64,000 nt of DNA from Nocardioides conyzicola (GTDB taxonomy: Bacteria; Actinomycetota; Actinomycetes; Propionibacteriales; Nocardioidaceae): contig NZ_BAABKM010000002.1 in NCBI RefSeq assembly GCF_039543825.1, positions 248,001 to 312,000 on the forward strand. The letters run 5' to 3'. Shown piece by piece: positions 7,742-16,841 of the stretch. Under the pieces are notes generated by a model. The model did not search any database and was not told where the DNA came from. It saw only the letters and a program-made list of their open reading frames with translations. The stretch's first letter is position 1; each line of letters starts with the position of its first letter. The translations under genes and the position numbers were made by a program.

Positions 7742-8478
7742 GAGTCCTCCAGGCGCAGCGGTTCGAGCAGCTCCGGGCCGTTGTTGCGGACGTTGCTGAC
7801 CAGCGTCGAGACCGGGTAGGCCTCGAGCCTGCCCGGGGCCGCCGGGACCAGCAGCTCGACGTCCCCGCCGTGGCGCGGGTCCAGCCACGCGTCCCAGCGG
7901 TCGCGCTCGACCATCAGTGGCATCCGGTCGTGGATGTGGCCGACCGAGTCCTCGGCCTCGGTGGTGATCACGGTGCACGTCCACCGGAACCGGTCCGGGT
8001 CGTCCTCGGCCTTGTCGGGGTCGCGCCAGATCTCGTAGAGCCCGGCCATCGCCAGGATCCCGTGGTCCTGCGGGCGGATGAAGAACGGCTGCTTGCGCGG
8101 CTTGCCGGATGCGGTGAGCTCCTGCGTCGGGTACCACTCGAAGTAGCCGTCAGCAGGGAGCAGGCAGCGCCGCTTCGCGAAGGCCCGCTTGTACGCCGGC
8201 TTCTCGGCGACGGTCTCCATCCGAGCGTTGATCATCCGGTTGCCGATCGACGGCTCCTTCGCCCAGGCCGGGATCAGGCCCCAGGTGAGGACGCGGAGCT
8301 GGCGCTCCGGTGGCTCCGGGCTGTCCTTGGAGGGCGGCCGCTCGACGACGGCGTACACCTCTTTGGTCGGCGCCACGTTGTAGTCGGCGTCGAGGGCGTC
8401 CTGGATCCGGCTCTCGACGATGTCGAACTCGTCGACGAGGTCCTCGGGGCGTCTGCTCGACGCGTAGCGGCCGCACAT
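7738..8478 (-). CDS. SOS response-associated peptidase-like (SRAP/HMCES/YedK)
   Basis: 246 residues. Starts MCGRYASS: Cys2 becomes the N-terminal nucleophile after Met removal and forms a thiazolidine crosslink with abasic sites in single-stranded DNA. The conserved Asn and Glu segments (NARMETVAEKPAYKRAF, LLPADGYFEW) and the active-site His in VGHIHDRMPLMVE are present. TAGAGT ends 6 nt before the ATG. Synteny with Rv3226c supports the call. Confidence 0.93.
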   Translation of the reverse strand: MCGRYASSRRPEDLVDEFDIVESRIQDALDADYNVAPTKEVYAVVERPPSKDSPEPPERQLRVLTWGLIPAWAKEPSIGNRMINARMETVAEKPAYKRAFAKRRCLLPADGYFEWYPTQELTASGKPRKQPFFIRPQDHGILAMAGLYEIWRDPDKAEDDPDRFRWTCTVITTEAEDSVGHIHDRMPLMVERDRWDAWLDPRHGGDVELLVPAAPGRLEAYPVSTLVSNVRNNGPELLEPLRLEDS

Positions 8479-8484
8479 GCGGTC

Positions 8485-8490
8485 ACTCTA
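8485..8490 (-). promoter_or_regulatory. -10 box TAGAGT of the SRAP gene
   Basis: TAGAGT on the minus strand, ending 6 nt before the ATG at 8478. Confidence 0.5.
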
Positions 8491-8497
8491 GAGGCGG

Positions 8498-9229
8498 CTA
8501 CAGACGGGTGAGCTCGTCGAGCAGGAGAGCGGCCGACCGGTCGGAGTCGGGCAGGCCCTCGATCCACACCCGCGGCCGGGGCGGCCCGGCGCGCTCGAGC
8601 ATCCGCGTCAGCAGGTCGACGCGGCGCAGCAGGCGCGCGTCGCGCTCCGCGAGCACGACCAGACGGCCGGGGGCGATGTGCCCGATGGTCTCGCTGCCCG
8701 GGAAGACGCCCCGGACCGTCGCTCCGACCTGGGCGTCCTCCATCGCCCGGGCGAGCGGCTCACCGAGCTGCTCGGCGTCGCGGGCCGCGTCGGCCGCGAC
8801 CACGACCAGGGCGTGCGTCTCGTGGACCGGGCCGGCGCGGAAGAGATCGCCGAGGCAGGTGCGCAGGTGGGCGAGGCTGGCCAGCCCGGTCAGCGGGTCG
8901 GTGCACGACACGTTGTGCAGGTAGCCCAGGGTCGCGTCGCTCCACGCCACCGCGAGCGCGCGGACCTCGGCGTGGTCGGGCTCGGCGCCCCGGACCAGGC
9001 GCCAGGTGGTGGCGAGGTCGTCGAGCGCCTCGGCGAGCGAGACGCCGTCGCGGGCGAGCACGCCGCCCAGCACCTCGCAGGCGGCGACCGAAACCGATCC
9101 CGAAGCAAGGACCTCCCCCACTGCCTCGAAGCGTGGCGGCAGGGCCGCTCGTAGCTCCAAGGACAGCTCCCGTCCTGCTTCGGGATCGCCCGTGGTCGTG
9201 CTTCGCTTGCGCGTCGCGTTCCAGTCCAC
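8498..9229 (-). CDS. Degenerate GGDEF-domain protein
   Basis: 243 residues from a GTG with GGGGGAG 5 nt upstream. A helical N-terminal half (1-115) is followed by the diguanylate-cyclase entry signature DPLTGLASLAHLRTCL near 117-132. The GG(D/E)EF catalytic loop is absent; the aligned position reads roughly APGRLVVLAERD. It therefore cannot make c-di-GMP in the normal way and could be a sensor or scaffold. The gene is divergent from an ECF sigma gene across a 115-bp gap. Confidence 0.7.
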   Translation of the reverse strand: MDWNATRKRSTTTGDPEAGRELSLELRAALPPRFEAVGEVLASGSVSVAACEVLGGVLARDGVSLAEALDDLATTWRLVRGAEPDHAEVRALAVAWSDATLGYLHNVSCTDPLTGLASLAHLRTCLGDLFRAGPVHETHALVVVAADAARDAEQLGEPLARAMEDAQVGATVRGVFPGSETIGHIAPGRLVVLAERDARLLRRVDLLTRMLERAGPPRPRVWIEGLPDSDRSAALLLDELTRL

Positions 9230-9292
9230 GGTGGCTCCCCCAAGGTTTCGGTCTGCCGGCGATGGGACGGCGTGCGTACCGGGCCATGACGC

Positions 9293-9311
9293 GAATCTCG
9301 AAAAAGATTTC
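9293..9311. promoter_or_regulatory. AT-rich imperfect dyad between the GGDEF-like and ECF sigma genes
   Basis: GAATCT and AGATTT face each other across 6 nt, inside an unusually AT-rich island of the divergent intergenic region. This is a candidate operator for one or both genes, with no known consensus match. Confidence 0.35.
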
Positions 9312-9344
9312 GTCGCCTTTCGCGCGCTGGCGCGTTGAGCCTGC

Positions 9345-10691
9345 GTGGGCCCCTCCGTCTCGACCCTCGACGAGCGCAGCGATGCCGAACTCATCTCGGC
9401 CGTGCGCGCGGGAGACGTCGCGTCGTACGGCGAGCTCTTCGCCCGCCACGTGGACGCCGCGCGGCGGCTCGGCCGGCAGCTCGTCCCCGGCCCGGACGTC
9501 GACGACCTGGTGTCCGAGGCGTTCACCAAGGTGCTCGGGGTCCTCCAGCGCGGCGGTGGTCCCGACCTCGCCTTCCGCGCCTACCTCCTGACCGCCGTAC
9601 GCCGGCTGCACGTCGACCGGATCCGCTCGACGGCCCGCCTGCACACGACCGACGACCTCACCCCGTTCGACCCCGGCGTCCCCTTCCGCGACACCGCCGT
9701 CGAGGGCTTCGAGAGCGCCGCGGCCGCGCGGGCCTTCGCCTCGCTCCCGGAGCGCTGGCAGCTCGTGCTGTGGCACACCGAGGTCGAGGAGCAGAAGCCC
9801 GCGGAGGTCGCCCCGCTGCTCGGGATGACCCCCAACGCGGTGTCCGCGCTCGCCTACCGGGCCCGCGAGGGGCTCCGCCAGGCCTACCTGTCGATGCACG
9901 CCGCCGACAACGAGGACGACACCTGCGAGCGCACCCGCGCCGAGCTGGGCGCCTACGTGCGCGGCGGTCTCTCCCGGCGTGACGCGGCCCGGGTCGAGCA
10001 GCACCTGCAGGAGTGCCGCGCGTGCACCGCTCTCTACCTCGAGCTCACCGAGGTCAACTCCAACCTCCGCGCCGTGCTCGCGCCGCTGCTCCTGGGCAGC
10101 GCCGCGGCGGCGTACGTCGCCTCGACCGGCAGCGTCAGCGCCACCGGGCTGGCGCTGCTCCTCGGCCGGGCTCGCGACGCCGTGCTCGCGCACGGCCCGA
10201 CGGCGGCCGTCGCCGGCGTCGCGGCGGCTGCGGTCGTGGCCGCGTCGGTGATGACCTTCAACCAGGACCGCGACGGCAGTCCGAGCGCCGAGGACACCCC
10301 GGCCCTCAGCGGTCCGGCCGGCGCGGGCACGCCGTCCGTCGCACCCGGTCGGGACCGCCCGCTCCACCGCGATCGTCGCGGCGCCGGTCCTGCGGCCGAG
10401 GACGCCCCGGCCGCGACGCCGCGGACCGGTGCGTCCGCGCCCGCACCCTCGTCGGAGCCGTCCACCCGCCCCTCGGCGGGACCGACCGGCGGCGGTCACC
10501 CGACGACCCCGCCCACGGCCGAGCCGAGCCGGCCGCCGACGGAGCAGCCGTCCACGCCGCCGCTCGTCGACCTGAGCGCCGACGTCTCGGTCGGCCCGGA
10601 CGGCGTCGCCGTCGGGCTCGGCCTCGGGCTGGGAGGCGTCCCGGTGGTGCCGCACACCACCGTGGGAGTGCCATTGCCCCCGTTGGGGTAA
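9345..10691 (+). CDS. ECF sigma factor fused to a zinc anti-sigma domain, TM segment and Pro-rich tail
   Basis: 448 residues from a GTG. Sigma region 2 is about 15-95, with VDDLVSEAFTKVL. Region 4 is about 125-185, with MTPNAVSALAYRAREGLR. An anti-sigma-like zinc module follows, with C194, H220, C224 and C227 (H-x3-C-x2-C in HLQECRAC). Hydrophobic stretches lie near 243-262 and 285-304, then a Pro/Ser/Thr-rich tail with probable outside location. Sigma and anti-sigma would thus be one membrane-bound polypeptide needing cleavage or conformational release. It is related to known ECF groups with C-terminal ZAS extensions. Divergent from the degenerate GGDEF gene. Confidence 0.85.
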   Translation: MGPSVSTLDERSDAELISAVRAGDVASYGELFARHVDAARRLGRQLVPGPDVDDLVSEAFTKVLGVLQRGGGPDLAFRAYLLTAVRRLHVDRIRSTARLHTTDDLTPFDPGVPFRDTAVEGFESAAAARAFASLPERWQLVLWHTEVEEQKPAEVAPLLGMTPNAVSALAYRAREGLRQAYLSMHAADNEDDTCERTRAELGAYVRGGLSRRDAARVEQHLQECRACTALYLELTEVNSNLRAVLAPLLLGSAAAAYVASTGSVSATGLALLLGRARDAVLAHGPTAAVAGVAAAAVVAASVMTFNQDRDGSPSAEDTPALSGPAGAGTPSVAPGRDRPLHRDRRGAGPAAEDAPAATPRTGASAPAPSSEPSTRPSAGPTGGGHPTTPPTAEPSRPPTEQPSTPPLVDLSADVSVGPDGVAVGLGLGLGGVPVVPHTTVGVPLPPLG

Positions 10692-10700
10692 ACACGAGGC

Positions 10701-11225
10701 ATGACCGTCAGCAGACTCATCGCCCGCCCGATGCTCGCGTCGATCTTCGTCGTCGGCGCCGCCACCGCCCTCAAGAACTCCTCCGGCACGGCCGCGAAGG
10801 CCGACCCGGTCACCTCCCGCCTCGTGCCGCTCGCCAAGAAGGCCGGCATCCCGCTGCCGGAGGACCCCGAGACCCTGGTCAAGATCAACGCCGCCGTCCA
10901 GATCGGCGCCGGCCTGGCGCTGGCCACCGGCCGCGCTCCGCGGATCTCGGCAGCCGTGCTCGTCGCGTCCCTGATCCCGACCACCGCCGCCGGACACCGG
11001 TTCTGGGAGATCGAGGACCCGGCCCAGCGCACCCAGCAGCGACTGCACTTCTTCAAGAACCTGTCGGTCGTCGGCGGCCTGATCATCGCCGCGGGCGACA
11101 CCGACGGGAAGCCCGGCGTCGCCTGGCGGGCCCGGCACGGCGTACGCGACGCGCGCCGCGAGGCCAAGCGGCTGGCCCACGACGCCCGTCGCGAGGCCAA
11201 GCTGGCTCGGGCGCGGATCGGCTGA
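10701..11225 (+). CDS. DoxX family membrane protein
   Basis: 174 residues with a DoxX-like core: [21 protein letters not shown], the [18 protein letters not shown] helix, and [20 protein letters not shown]. Four hydrophobic helices precede a strongly basic, alanine-rich tail (140-174). TAAACA, overlapping the previous stop, ends 6 nt before the ATG. The molecular role is not defined; mycobacterial DoxX relatives act in oxidative-stress complexes. Confidence 0.82.
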   Translation: MTVSRLIARPMLASIFVVGAATALKNSSGTAAKADPVTSRLVPLAKKAGIPLPEDPETLVKINAAVQIGAGLALATGRAPRISAAVLVASLIPTTAAGHRFWEIEDPAQRTQQRLHFFKNLSVVGGLIIAAGDTDGKPGVAWRARHGVRDARREAKRLAHDARREAKLARARIG

Positions 11226-11240
11226 CCGCTCGGCCGCCAC

Positions 11241-11246
11241 TAGGCT
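11241..11246 (+). promoter_or_regulatory. -10 box TAGGCT of aroA
   Basis: TAGGCT ends 7 nt before the GTG at 11254. Confidence 0.55.
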
Positions 11247-11253
11247 GTCGCGC

Positions 11254-12522
11254 GTGACGAACCCCCTCGAACCGTGGCCCGCGCCGCGGGTGACGCAGCC
11301 CGTGGACGTCGTCGTCACGCTGCCCGGCAGCAAGTCGATCACCAACCGCGCGCTGATCTTGGCGGCGGTCGCCGACGGACCCTCCGTCGTACGGCGGGCG
11401 CTCCGCTCGCGCGACACCTCCCTGATGGCCGCGGCGCTGACCTCGCTCGGCTCGACGGTCGACACGTCGGGCGAGGACTGGCTCGTGACACCCGGCGTCT
11501 TCGACCGGGACGCGGTCGTCGACTGCGGCCTGGCCGGCACCGTGATGCGGTTCGTGCCCCCGGTCGCAGCGCTCGCGCGCGGCTCGGTGTCCTTCGACGG
11601 TGACGAGCACATGCGGCAGCGCCCGATCGGCCAGGTGCTCAACGCGCTGCGCGACCTGGGCGTCTCGATCGACGGCGACACCCTCCCCTTCTACGTGCAC
11701 GGCACCGGCTCCGTGCCCGGCGGCGTGGTGGTCGTCGACGCGAGCGGGTCGTCGCAGTTCATCTCCGCGCTGCTGCTGGCCGGCGCCCGCTACGACGCGG
11801 GCGTCGACGTGCGCCACGACGGCAAGCCGGTGCCGTCGCTCCCCCACATCGAGATGACGATCGCGATGCTGCGCGAGCACGGCGTCGAGGTCGACGACGG
11901 GGATGCGAACCGCTGGCGGGTGGCTCCTGGTCCGATCAAGGCGATCGACCACGTCATCGAGCCCGACCTCTCCAACGCGGCGCCCTTCCTCGCCCTGGCC
12001 GCGGTGTCCGGCGGGTCCGTGACGGTGCGCGACTGGCCGCACGCGACGACCCAGGCCGGTGACGCGCTGCGCGGGATCCTCACCGAGATGGGCTGCACCG
12101 TCGAGCTCGTCGACGAGGGCCTGCGGGTCACGGGCCCGGGGAGCCTGCACGGCATCGACGTCGACCTGCACGACGTCGGCGAGCTCACTCCCGCGATCGC
12201 CGCCCTCTGCGCGCTCGCCGACTCACCGTCGCACCTGCGCGGCATCGGCCACATCCGCGGGCACGAGACCGATCGGCTCGCCGCCCTCGCCGCCGAGCTC
12301 GGCGCCCTCGGCGCCGACGTCACCGAGCACGCCGACGGGCTGAGCCTGCGGCCCGCTCCGCTGCACGGCGGGGTCTTCCACACGTACGCCGACCACCGGA
12401 TGGCCCACGCGGGCGTCATCGTCGGTGCCGCGGTCGACGGGGTGCTCGTGGAGAACATCGCCACGACCGGCAAGACGTTCCCCGACTTCGCGGGCTTCTG
12501 GTCGGGGCTCGTCGTCCCATGA
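11254..12522 (+). CDS. aroA: 3-phosphoshikimate 1-carboxyvinyltransferase (EPSP synthase)
   Basis: 422 residues, full length for AroA. It transfers enolpyruvate from PEP to shikimate 3-phosphate in chorismate synthesis. Visible motifs are [20 protein letters not shown] (shikimate-3-P and PEP binding), [15 protein letters not shown], the [15 protein letters not shown] region, and the C-terminal [16 protein letters not shown] with the catalytic Asp. The GTG start is supported by the -10 box 7 nt upstream. The stop overlaps rsgA by 4 nt. It follows doxX and precedes rsgA, as aroA and rsgA are neighbours in mycobacteria. Confidence 0.97.
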   Translation: MTNPLEPWPAPRVTQPVDVVVTLPGSKSITNRALILAAVADGPSVVRRALRSRDTSLMAAALTSLGSTVDTSGEDWLVTPGVFDRDAVVDCGLAGTVMRFVPPVAALARGSVSFDGDEHMRQRPIGQVLNALRDLGVSIDGDTLPFYVHGTGSVPGGVVVVDASGSSQFISALLLAGARYDAGVDVRHDGKPVPSLPHIEMTIAMLREHGVEVDDGDANRWRVAPGPIKAIDHVIEPDLSNAAPFLALAAVSGGSVTVRDWPHATTQAGDALRGILTEMGCTVELVDEGLRVTGPGSLHGIDVDLHDVGELTPAIAALCALADSPSHLRGIGHIRGHETDRLAALAAELGALGADVTEHADGLSLRPAPLHGGVFHTYADHRMAHAGVIVGAAVDGVLVENIATTGKTFPDFAGFWSGLVVP

Positions 12523-13508
12523 CGAACCGGTACTCCGACCAGGACATCGAGCACTACGACCGTCCCCGCCGGCGTACCCGCCCCCGCACCAAGGACCGCC
12601 CCACCTACGACGACGCCGTCGACGGGGTCGTCGTCACCGTCGACCGGGGCCGCTACACGCTGCTCCTCGACGGCCACAAGGTGATGGCGATGAAGGCGCG
12701 GCCGCTCGGCCGCAAGGGGGTCGTCGTCGGTGACCGGGTCCGGGTCGTCGGTGACACCACCGGGGACGACGGCTCGCTGGCGCGGATCGTGGAGGTGCAC
12801 GAGCGCGTCACCACGCTGCGGCGTACGGCCGACGACGACGACCCGGTCGAGCGGGTGATCGTCTCCAACGCCGACCAGCTGGTCATCGTCACCGCTCTCG
12901 CCGATCCCGACCCCCAGCCGCGGCTGATCGACCGCGCCCTCGTCGCGGCGTACGACGCCGGGATGCAGCCCCTGCTGTGCCTGACCAAGGCCGACCTGGC
13001 CGACCCCGAGACCCTGCTGGTCACCTACCGCTCGCTCGGGGTGCCGTGGGTGGTGACCGAGCGCGGCGGCGACCTGACCGCGGTGCGCGCGGCGCTGGAC
13101 GGCAGGATCAGCGTGCTCGTCGGCTCGAGCGGGGTCGGCAAGTCCACCCTGGTCAACGCGCTGGTGCCGACCGCCTACCGCGACGTCGGCGTCGTCAACG
13201 CGGTCACCGGCCGCGGGCGGCACACGTCGACGTCGGCCTTCATGCTCGCTCTCCCGGACGACGCCGGGTGGATCATCGACACCCCGGGCATCCGGTCGTT
13301 CGGGCTCGCGCACGTGCAGCCCGAGAAGCTGATCGAGGCCTTCCCCGACCTCGACGAGATGACCGAGGACTGCCCGCGCGGCTGCACCCACGGCAGCGAC
13401 GAGCCGGAGTGCGGGCTCGACGAGGCGGTGGCGGCAGGTACGGCGGACCCGCTGCGGGTCGAGTCGTTCCGGCGCCTGCTGGCGGCCCGGAGCGAACCTC
13501 TCTACTAG
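12519..13508 (+). CDS. rsgA: Small ribosomal subunit biogenesis GTPase RsgA
   Basis: 329 residues. An N-terminal OB-fold (about 25-110) precedes a circularly permuted GTPase: G4 (LTKAD), G5, G1/Walker [10 protein letters not shown], and G3 DTPGI. A C-terminal zinc knuckle (C-x4-C-x-H-x6-C in the [15 protein letters not shown] segment) follows. It acts in late 30S maturation. Translationally coupled to aroA by an ATGA overlap, and convergent with the DUF2231 gene with a 4-nt overlap of the stops. Confidence 0.95.
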   Translation: MTNRYSDQDIEHYDRPRRRTRPRTKDRPTYDDAVDGVVVTVDRGRYTLLLDGHKVMAMKARPLGRKGVVVGDRVRVVGDTTGDDGSLARIVEVHERVTTLRRTADDDDPVERVIVSNADQLVIVTALADPDPQPRLIDRALVAAYDAGMQPLLCLTKADLADPETLLVTYRSLGVPWVVTERGGDLTAVRAALDGRISVLVGSSGVGKSTLVNALVPTAYRDVGVVNAVTGRGRHTSTSAFMLALPDDAGWIIDTPGIRSFGLAHVQPEKLIEAFPDLDEMTEDCPRGCTHGSDEPECGLDEAVAAGTADPLRVESFRRLLAARSEPLY

Positions 13509-13936
13509 CCCCAGACGGCCCGGGCGCCGGCCTCGCCGGTGAGGAAGACCAGCACCAGCGTGGCGACCGCGGCGACCGCGAGCAGCAGGTCGAGCACGAT
13601 CCGGAGCGCACCCGTGCGGGTGGCGAACCAGCCGGCCGCCAGGGCGATCACGCCGAACGCGATCGTCACCCAGAGCAGCTGACCGGCCCGGTCCTCGTGC
13701 GTCTGGACCTGCGGGCTGGAGCGCAGCTCGGGCTTGTGCTCGAGGAAGTTGTCGCCGGTGAGGTAGGCCGCGACGATCGACAGGGTCGCGACCACGGCCA
13801 AGCCGACCATCGGCCACCGGAGCTTCAGCCGCCACCGGGGCACCAGGAACGCCAGCGCGACGAGGGCTGCGATCGGGCCGAAGATGACCGCTGCGTGCAC
13901 CACCAACGGGTGCAACGGAAGTCCGTTGATCTCCAT
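13505..13936 (-). CDS. DUF2231 membrane protein
   Basis: 143 residues from the ATG at 13936 (MEINGLPLHPLVVHAAVIFG), with an in-frame GTG at 13951 as alternative. The N-terminal G-x-P-x-H-P-L-V-V-H motif and four transmembrane helices (about 12-33, 41-61, 86-105, 116-136) are the DUF2231 signature. The two histidines suggest metal or haem binding, but no function is established. Divergent from hisN. Confidence 0.85.
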   Translation of the reverse strand: MEINGLPLHPLVVHAAVIFGPIAALVALAFLVPRWRLKLRWPMVGLAVVATLSIVAAYLTGDNFLEHKPELRSSPQVQTHEDRAGQLLWVTIAFGVIALAAGWFATRTGALRIVLDLLLAVAAVATLVLVFLTGEAGARAVWG

Positions 13937-13965
13937 AGGTGAAGGTTGCACCAGGTTGATGAGAA

Positions 13966-13971
13966 TAGTGT
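13966..13971 (+). promoter_or_regulatory. -10 box TAGTGT of hisN
   Basis: TAGTGT ends 6 nt before the GTG at 13978. Confidence 0.5.
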
Positions 13972-13977
13972 GAGCCC

Positions 13978-14853
13978 GTGCCGACGACTTCCACGGACTA
14001 CACCGACGACCTGCGCCTCGCCCACGTCCTGGCCGACGACGCCGACTCGATCTCGGAGAGCCGGTTCAAGGCGCTCGACCTGCACGTGATGAGCAAGCCG
14101 GACCTGACGCCCGTCACCGACGCCGACCAGGCGGTCGAGGAGAGCATCCGCCGCACCCTCTCCCGGGCCCGCTCCCGCGACGCGATCACCGGCGAGGAGC
14201 AGGGCTCGACCGGGCACAGCCAGCGGCGGTGGATCATCGACCCGATCGACGGCACCAAGAACTTCGTCCGCGGCGTGCCCGTCTGGGCCACCCTGATCTC
14301 GCTCGCGGTCGACGACGAGGTCGTGCTCGGCGTCGTCTCCGCACCGCTGCTGCAGCGCCGGTGGTGGGCGTCGAAGGGCAACGGCGCGTGGACCGGCCGC
14401 TCGCTGCTCAAGGCGACGCGCTGCCAGGTCTCCGACGTACGCCGGCTCGAGGACGCCTCACTGTCCTACTCCTCGCTGTCCGGCTGGGACGAGCGGGACC
14501 GGCTCGACGACTTCGAGTCGCTGATGCGGCGCTGCTGGCGCACCCGGGCGTACGGCGACTTCTGGTCCTACATGCTGCTCGCCGAAGGGGCCGTCGACCT
14601 CGCCGCCGAGCCGGAGCTGCAGGTCTACGACATGGCGGCGCTCGACATCATCGTGCGCGAGGCGGGCGGCCGGTTCAGCTCGCTGGACGGCACCGACGGG
14701 CCCTTCGGCGGCAACGCGCTCGCGTCCAACGGGCACCTGCACGAGGCGGCGCTGTCGTTCCTCGGCTCGCTGCCCGATGACGACGACGACCCCGACTCGC
14801 GTCGCCAGGGGCCGGGCTCGGTCTCCGACCTGCGGTCGCACCGGCGCGACTGA
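13978..14853 (+). CDS. hisN: Histidinol-phosphatase, inositol monophosphatase type
   Basis: 291 residues. The metal-binding motif WIIDPIDGTKNFVRGVPVW and the upstream Glu in TGEEQG mark the IMPase fold. The second motif is VYDMAALDIIVREAGG. FVRGVPVWATLISL and the position next to aroA/rsgA fit actinobacterial HisN, which dephosphorylates histidinol-phosphate in histidine synthesis. A generic inositol-phosphatase role cannot be excluded from sequence alone. A charged, disordered C-terminus (from about 265) extends past the fold. Confidence 0.88.
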   Translation: MPTTSTDYTDDLRLAHVLADDADSISESRFKALDLHVMSKPDLTPVTDADQAVEESIRRTLSRARSRDAITGEEQGSTGHSQRRWIIDPIDGTKNFVRGVPVWATLISLAVDDEVVLGVVSAPLLQRRWWASKGNGAWTGRSLLKATRCQVSDVRRLEDASLSYSSLSGWDERDRLDDFESLMRRCWRTRAYGDFWSYMLLAEGAVDLAAEPELQVYDMAALDIIVREAGGRFSSLDGTDGPFGGNALASNGHLHEAALSFLGSLPDDDDDPDSRRQGPGSVSDLRSHRRD

Positions 14854-14880
14854 CCCCTTACATGTGAGCCCCGTCACGGC

Positions 14881-14886
14881 TACCGT
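14881..14886 (+). promoter_or_regulatory. -10 box TACCGT of the CBS gene
   Basis: TACCGT ends 6 nt before the ATG at 14893. Confidence 0.45.
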
Positions 14887-14892
14887 CGAAGC

Positions 14893-15324
14893 ATGCGCAT
14901 CGGTGACGTGCTCAACGCCAAGACCAGTCACGAGGTCGTGACGATCACTCCCGACGCCGGGGTGCGCGAGCTGGTGGCCAAGCTCGCCGAGCACAACGTC
15001 GGCGCCCTGATCGTGAGCTCCGACGGCTCCACGCTCGACGGGATCGTCAGCGAGCGGGACGTCGTCCGCCACCTCCACAACGACGGCACCGTTGTCAACA
15101 ACACGGTCGCCGCGATCATGACCGCGGCGGTGGAGACCTGCGACCCGGACGCAGAAGTCGACGAGCTGATGAAGACCATGACCCAGCGCCGGATCCGGCA
15201 CGTGCCGGTGGTCCACGACGGTCAGCTGGTCGGGATCATCAGCATCGGCGACGTGGTCAAGCACCGCATCGACCAGCTGGAGTTCGAGCGCGACCAGCTC
15301 GACAGCTACGTGCGCCAGACCTGA
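14893..15324 (+). CDS. Tandem CBS-domain protein
   Basis: 143 residues made almost only of two CBS domains (about 1-60 and 70-128), with GIVSERDVVRHL and GIISIGDVVKHRI as their ends. A short helix FERDQLDSYVRQT closes the protein. Such stand-alone Bateman modules bind adenine nucleotides and regulate partners. No partner is evident here; hisN lies upstream and a PP2C phosphatase is convergent. Confidence 0.9.
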   Translation: MRIGDVLNAKTSHEVVTITPDAGVRELVAKLAEHNVGALIVSSDGSTLDGIVSERDVVRHLHNDGTVVNNTVAAIMTAAVETCDPDAEVDELMKTMTQRRIRHVPVVHDGQLVGIISIGDVVKHRIDQLEFERDQLDSYVRQT

Positions 15325-15328
15325 GCTG

Positions 15329-16366
15329 CTACTGGGGCGCGCTCTCCGCGAGGACGAGCGCCATGTCGTCGTTCATCTCCTGGCCGGCGTAGGCCAGCAG
15401 GTGGGCGACCAGGGCGTCGAGGGCCTCCTCGACGGTGCCCTCGCCGAGCTCGTCGGCGAAGTCGTCGAGCGGGAAGAACTCGCCGCTGCGGTCCCGCGCC
15501 TCGACCAGGCCGTCGGTGAAGAAGAGCATCCGGGCACCCGCGGGCCACGCGTGCTCGCTGAGTACCGGCTCGGAGCCCATGCCCAGGGGCACGGTGGGCT
15601 CGCCGGTGTCCATCTCCGAGGCACCGCCGCCGTCGACCATGATCGGCGGGTGGTGGCCGCAGTTGGCGAGGGTCACGCGGTCCTCCTGGAACTCGCCGAC
15701 GATCGCGGTCACGAACTCCTCGGCGCCGAGCATCCGCGACAGCGTCTCGTCGATGCGCTTCGCGAGCGCGACCGGGTCGGGCTCGGAGAAGGCCGCCGCC
15801 CGGAAGGCGCCGAGCACGGTGGCCGCGGTCTGCACCGCCTCCAGGCCCTTGCCACGCACGTCGCCGACGATCACGCGCACGCCGTACGGCGTGGCCGCGA
15901 CCTCGTAGAGGTCGCCGCCGACCAGCGCCTCGGCGCTGGCCGAGACGTAGCGTGCGGCGAGCCCCAGCGCGCCGATGGCGCTCGGCATCGAGCGCAGCAC
16001 CGCCCGCTGCGCGGTCTCGGCGATCACGGTCATCCGCTGCAGCCGCGCCTCGCGGCGGTCGCGCAGCAGGGCGGACAGCACCGCGAGACCCGCGAGCGTC
16101 GCGCAGATGCTGACCCGGAACCAGTAGTCGAACGTGTACGGCACGCCGAGCCAGGTCCCGCCGAGCGCCGAGATGGCCACGGCGACCAGGGCGACGAGCC
16201 CGGTGCGGTCGGCCCGGGTCATGAACGAGGCGACGATCGGCGCGGCGACCATCGCGGTCGTCAGCTGGATGTCCCACGAGACCGAGATGAAGGAGAGCGC
16301 CGCCAGCACGCTGAAGCCGCTGACGAGCCCGAGATCCAGACGGCCCGAGCGTGGGAGGGGGTTCAC
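15329..16366 (-). CDS. Membrane PP2C/SpoIIE-type serine phosphatase
   Basis: 345 residues from a GTG. Five or six N-terminal transmembrane segments (about 10-105) are followed by a linker helix and a SpoIIE/PP2C domain. Metal ligands are in LVGGDLYEVA, VIVGDVRGKGLEAV, FFTDGLVEARD and NDDMALVLAE. It probably dephosphorylates an anti-anti-sigma factor (STAS) in a partner-switching pathway. No kinase or STAS gene is adjacent. It is a second type besides the one at 54381-55478. Confidence 0.88.
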   Translation of the reverse strand: MNPLPRSGRLDLGLVSGFSVLAALSFISVSWDIQLTTAMVAAPIVASFMTRADRTGLVALVAVAISALGGTWLGVPYTFDYWFRVSICATLAGLAVLSALLRDRREARLQRMTVIAETAQRAVLRSMPSAIGALGLAARYVSASAEALVGGDLYEVAATPYGVRVIVGDVRGKGLEAVQTAATVLGAFRAAAFSEPDPVALAKRIDETLSRMLGAEEFVTAIVGEFQEDRVTLANCGHHPPIMVDGGGASEMDTGEPTVPLGMGSEPVLSEHAWPAGARMLFFTDGLVEARDRSGEFFPLDDFADELGEGTVEEALDALVAHLLAYAGQEMNDDMALVLAESAPQ

Positions 16367-16458
16367 CCCGGAAGTCTGTCAGCACCGGTGTCGCGGCGAA
16401 CGGGTTATCCCCATCCCTGTGAGCCAGTACACCCGATCGGGTGAGGCCGGACCTTGGC

Positions 16459-16464
16459 TAGGGT
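16459..16464 (+). promoter_or_regulatory. -10 box TAGGGT of the FKBP gene
   Basis: TAGGGT ends 7 nt before the ATG at 16472 and so decides against the in-frame ATG at 16454, which lies upstream of it. Confidence 0.6.
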
Positions 16465-16471
16465 GGACGCC

Positions 16472-16840
16472 ATGGACAAGCCCGAGATCGACTTCCCCGA
16501 CTTCGAACCGCCCGCCGACCTCGTGGTCACCGAGATCACCGAGGGCGGGGGCGACGAGGCCGCCGCCGGCTCGACCGTCTCCGTGCACTACGTGGGCGTC
16601 GCGCACTCCACCGGTGAGGAGTTCGACGCGTCGTACAACCGCGGCACCCCGCTGCAGTTCCGCCTCGGCGCCGGCCAGGTCATCGCCGGCTGGGACCAGG
16701 GCGTGCAGGGCATGAAGGTCGGCGGCCGCCGCCAGCTCGTCATCCCCCCGCACCTCGGGTACGGCGACCGCGGCGCGGGCGGCGTCATCAAGCCCGGCGA
16801 GACGCTGATCTTCGTCGTGGACCTGCTGTCGGTCGGCTGA
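16472..16840 (+). CDS. FKBP-type peptidyl-prolyl isomerase
   Basis: 122 residues, a single cytosolic FKBP domain without signal peptide. Active-site strings are VSVHYVGVAHSTGEEFDASY, VIAGWDQGVQGMKVGGRRQL, IPPHLGYGDRGAGGVIKPGETLIFVVDLL. It assists folding around proline bonds. It is monocistronic and convergent with the S4-domain gene, the stops being 1 bp apart. Confidence 0.94.
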   Translation: MDKPEIDFPDFEPPADLVVTEITEGGGDEAAAGSTVSVHYVGVAHSTGEEFDASYNRGTPLQFRLGAGQVIAGWDQGVQGMKVGGRRQLVIPPHLGYGDRGAGGVIKPGETLIFVVDLLSVG

Positions 16841-16841
16841 C

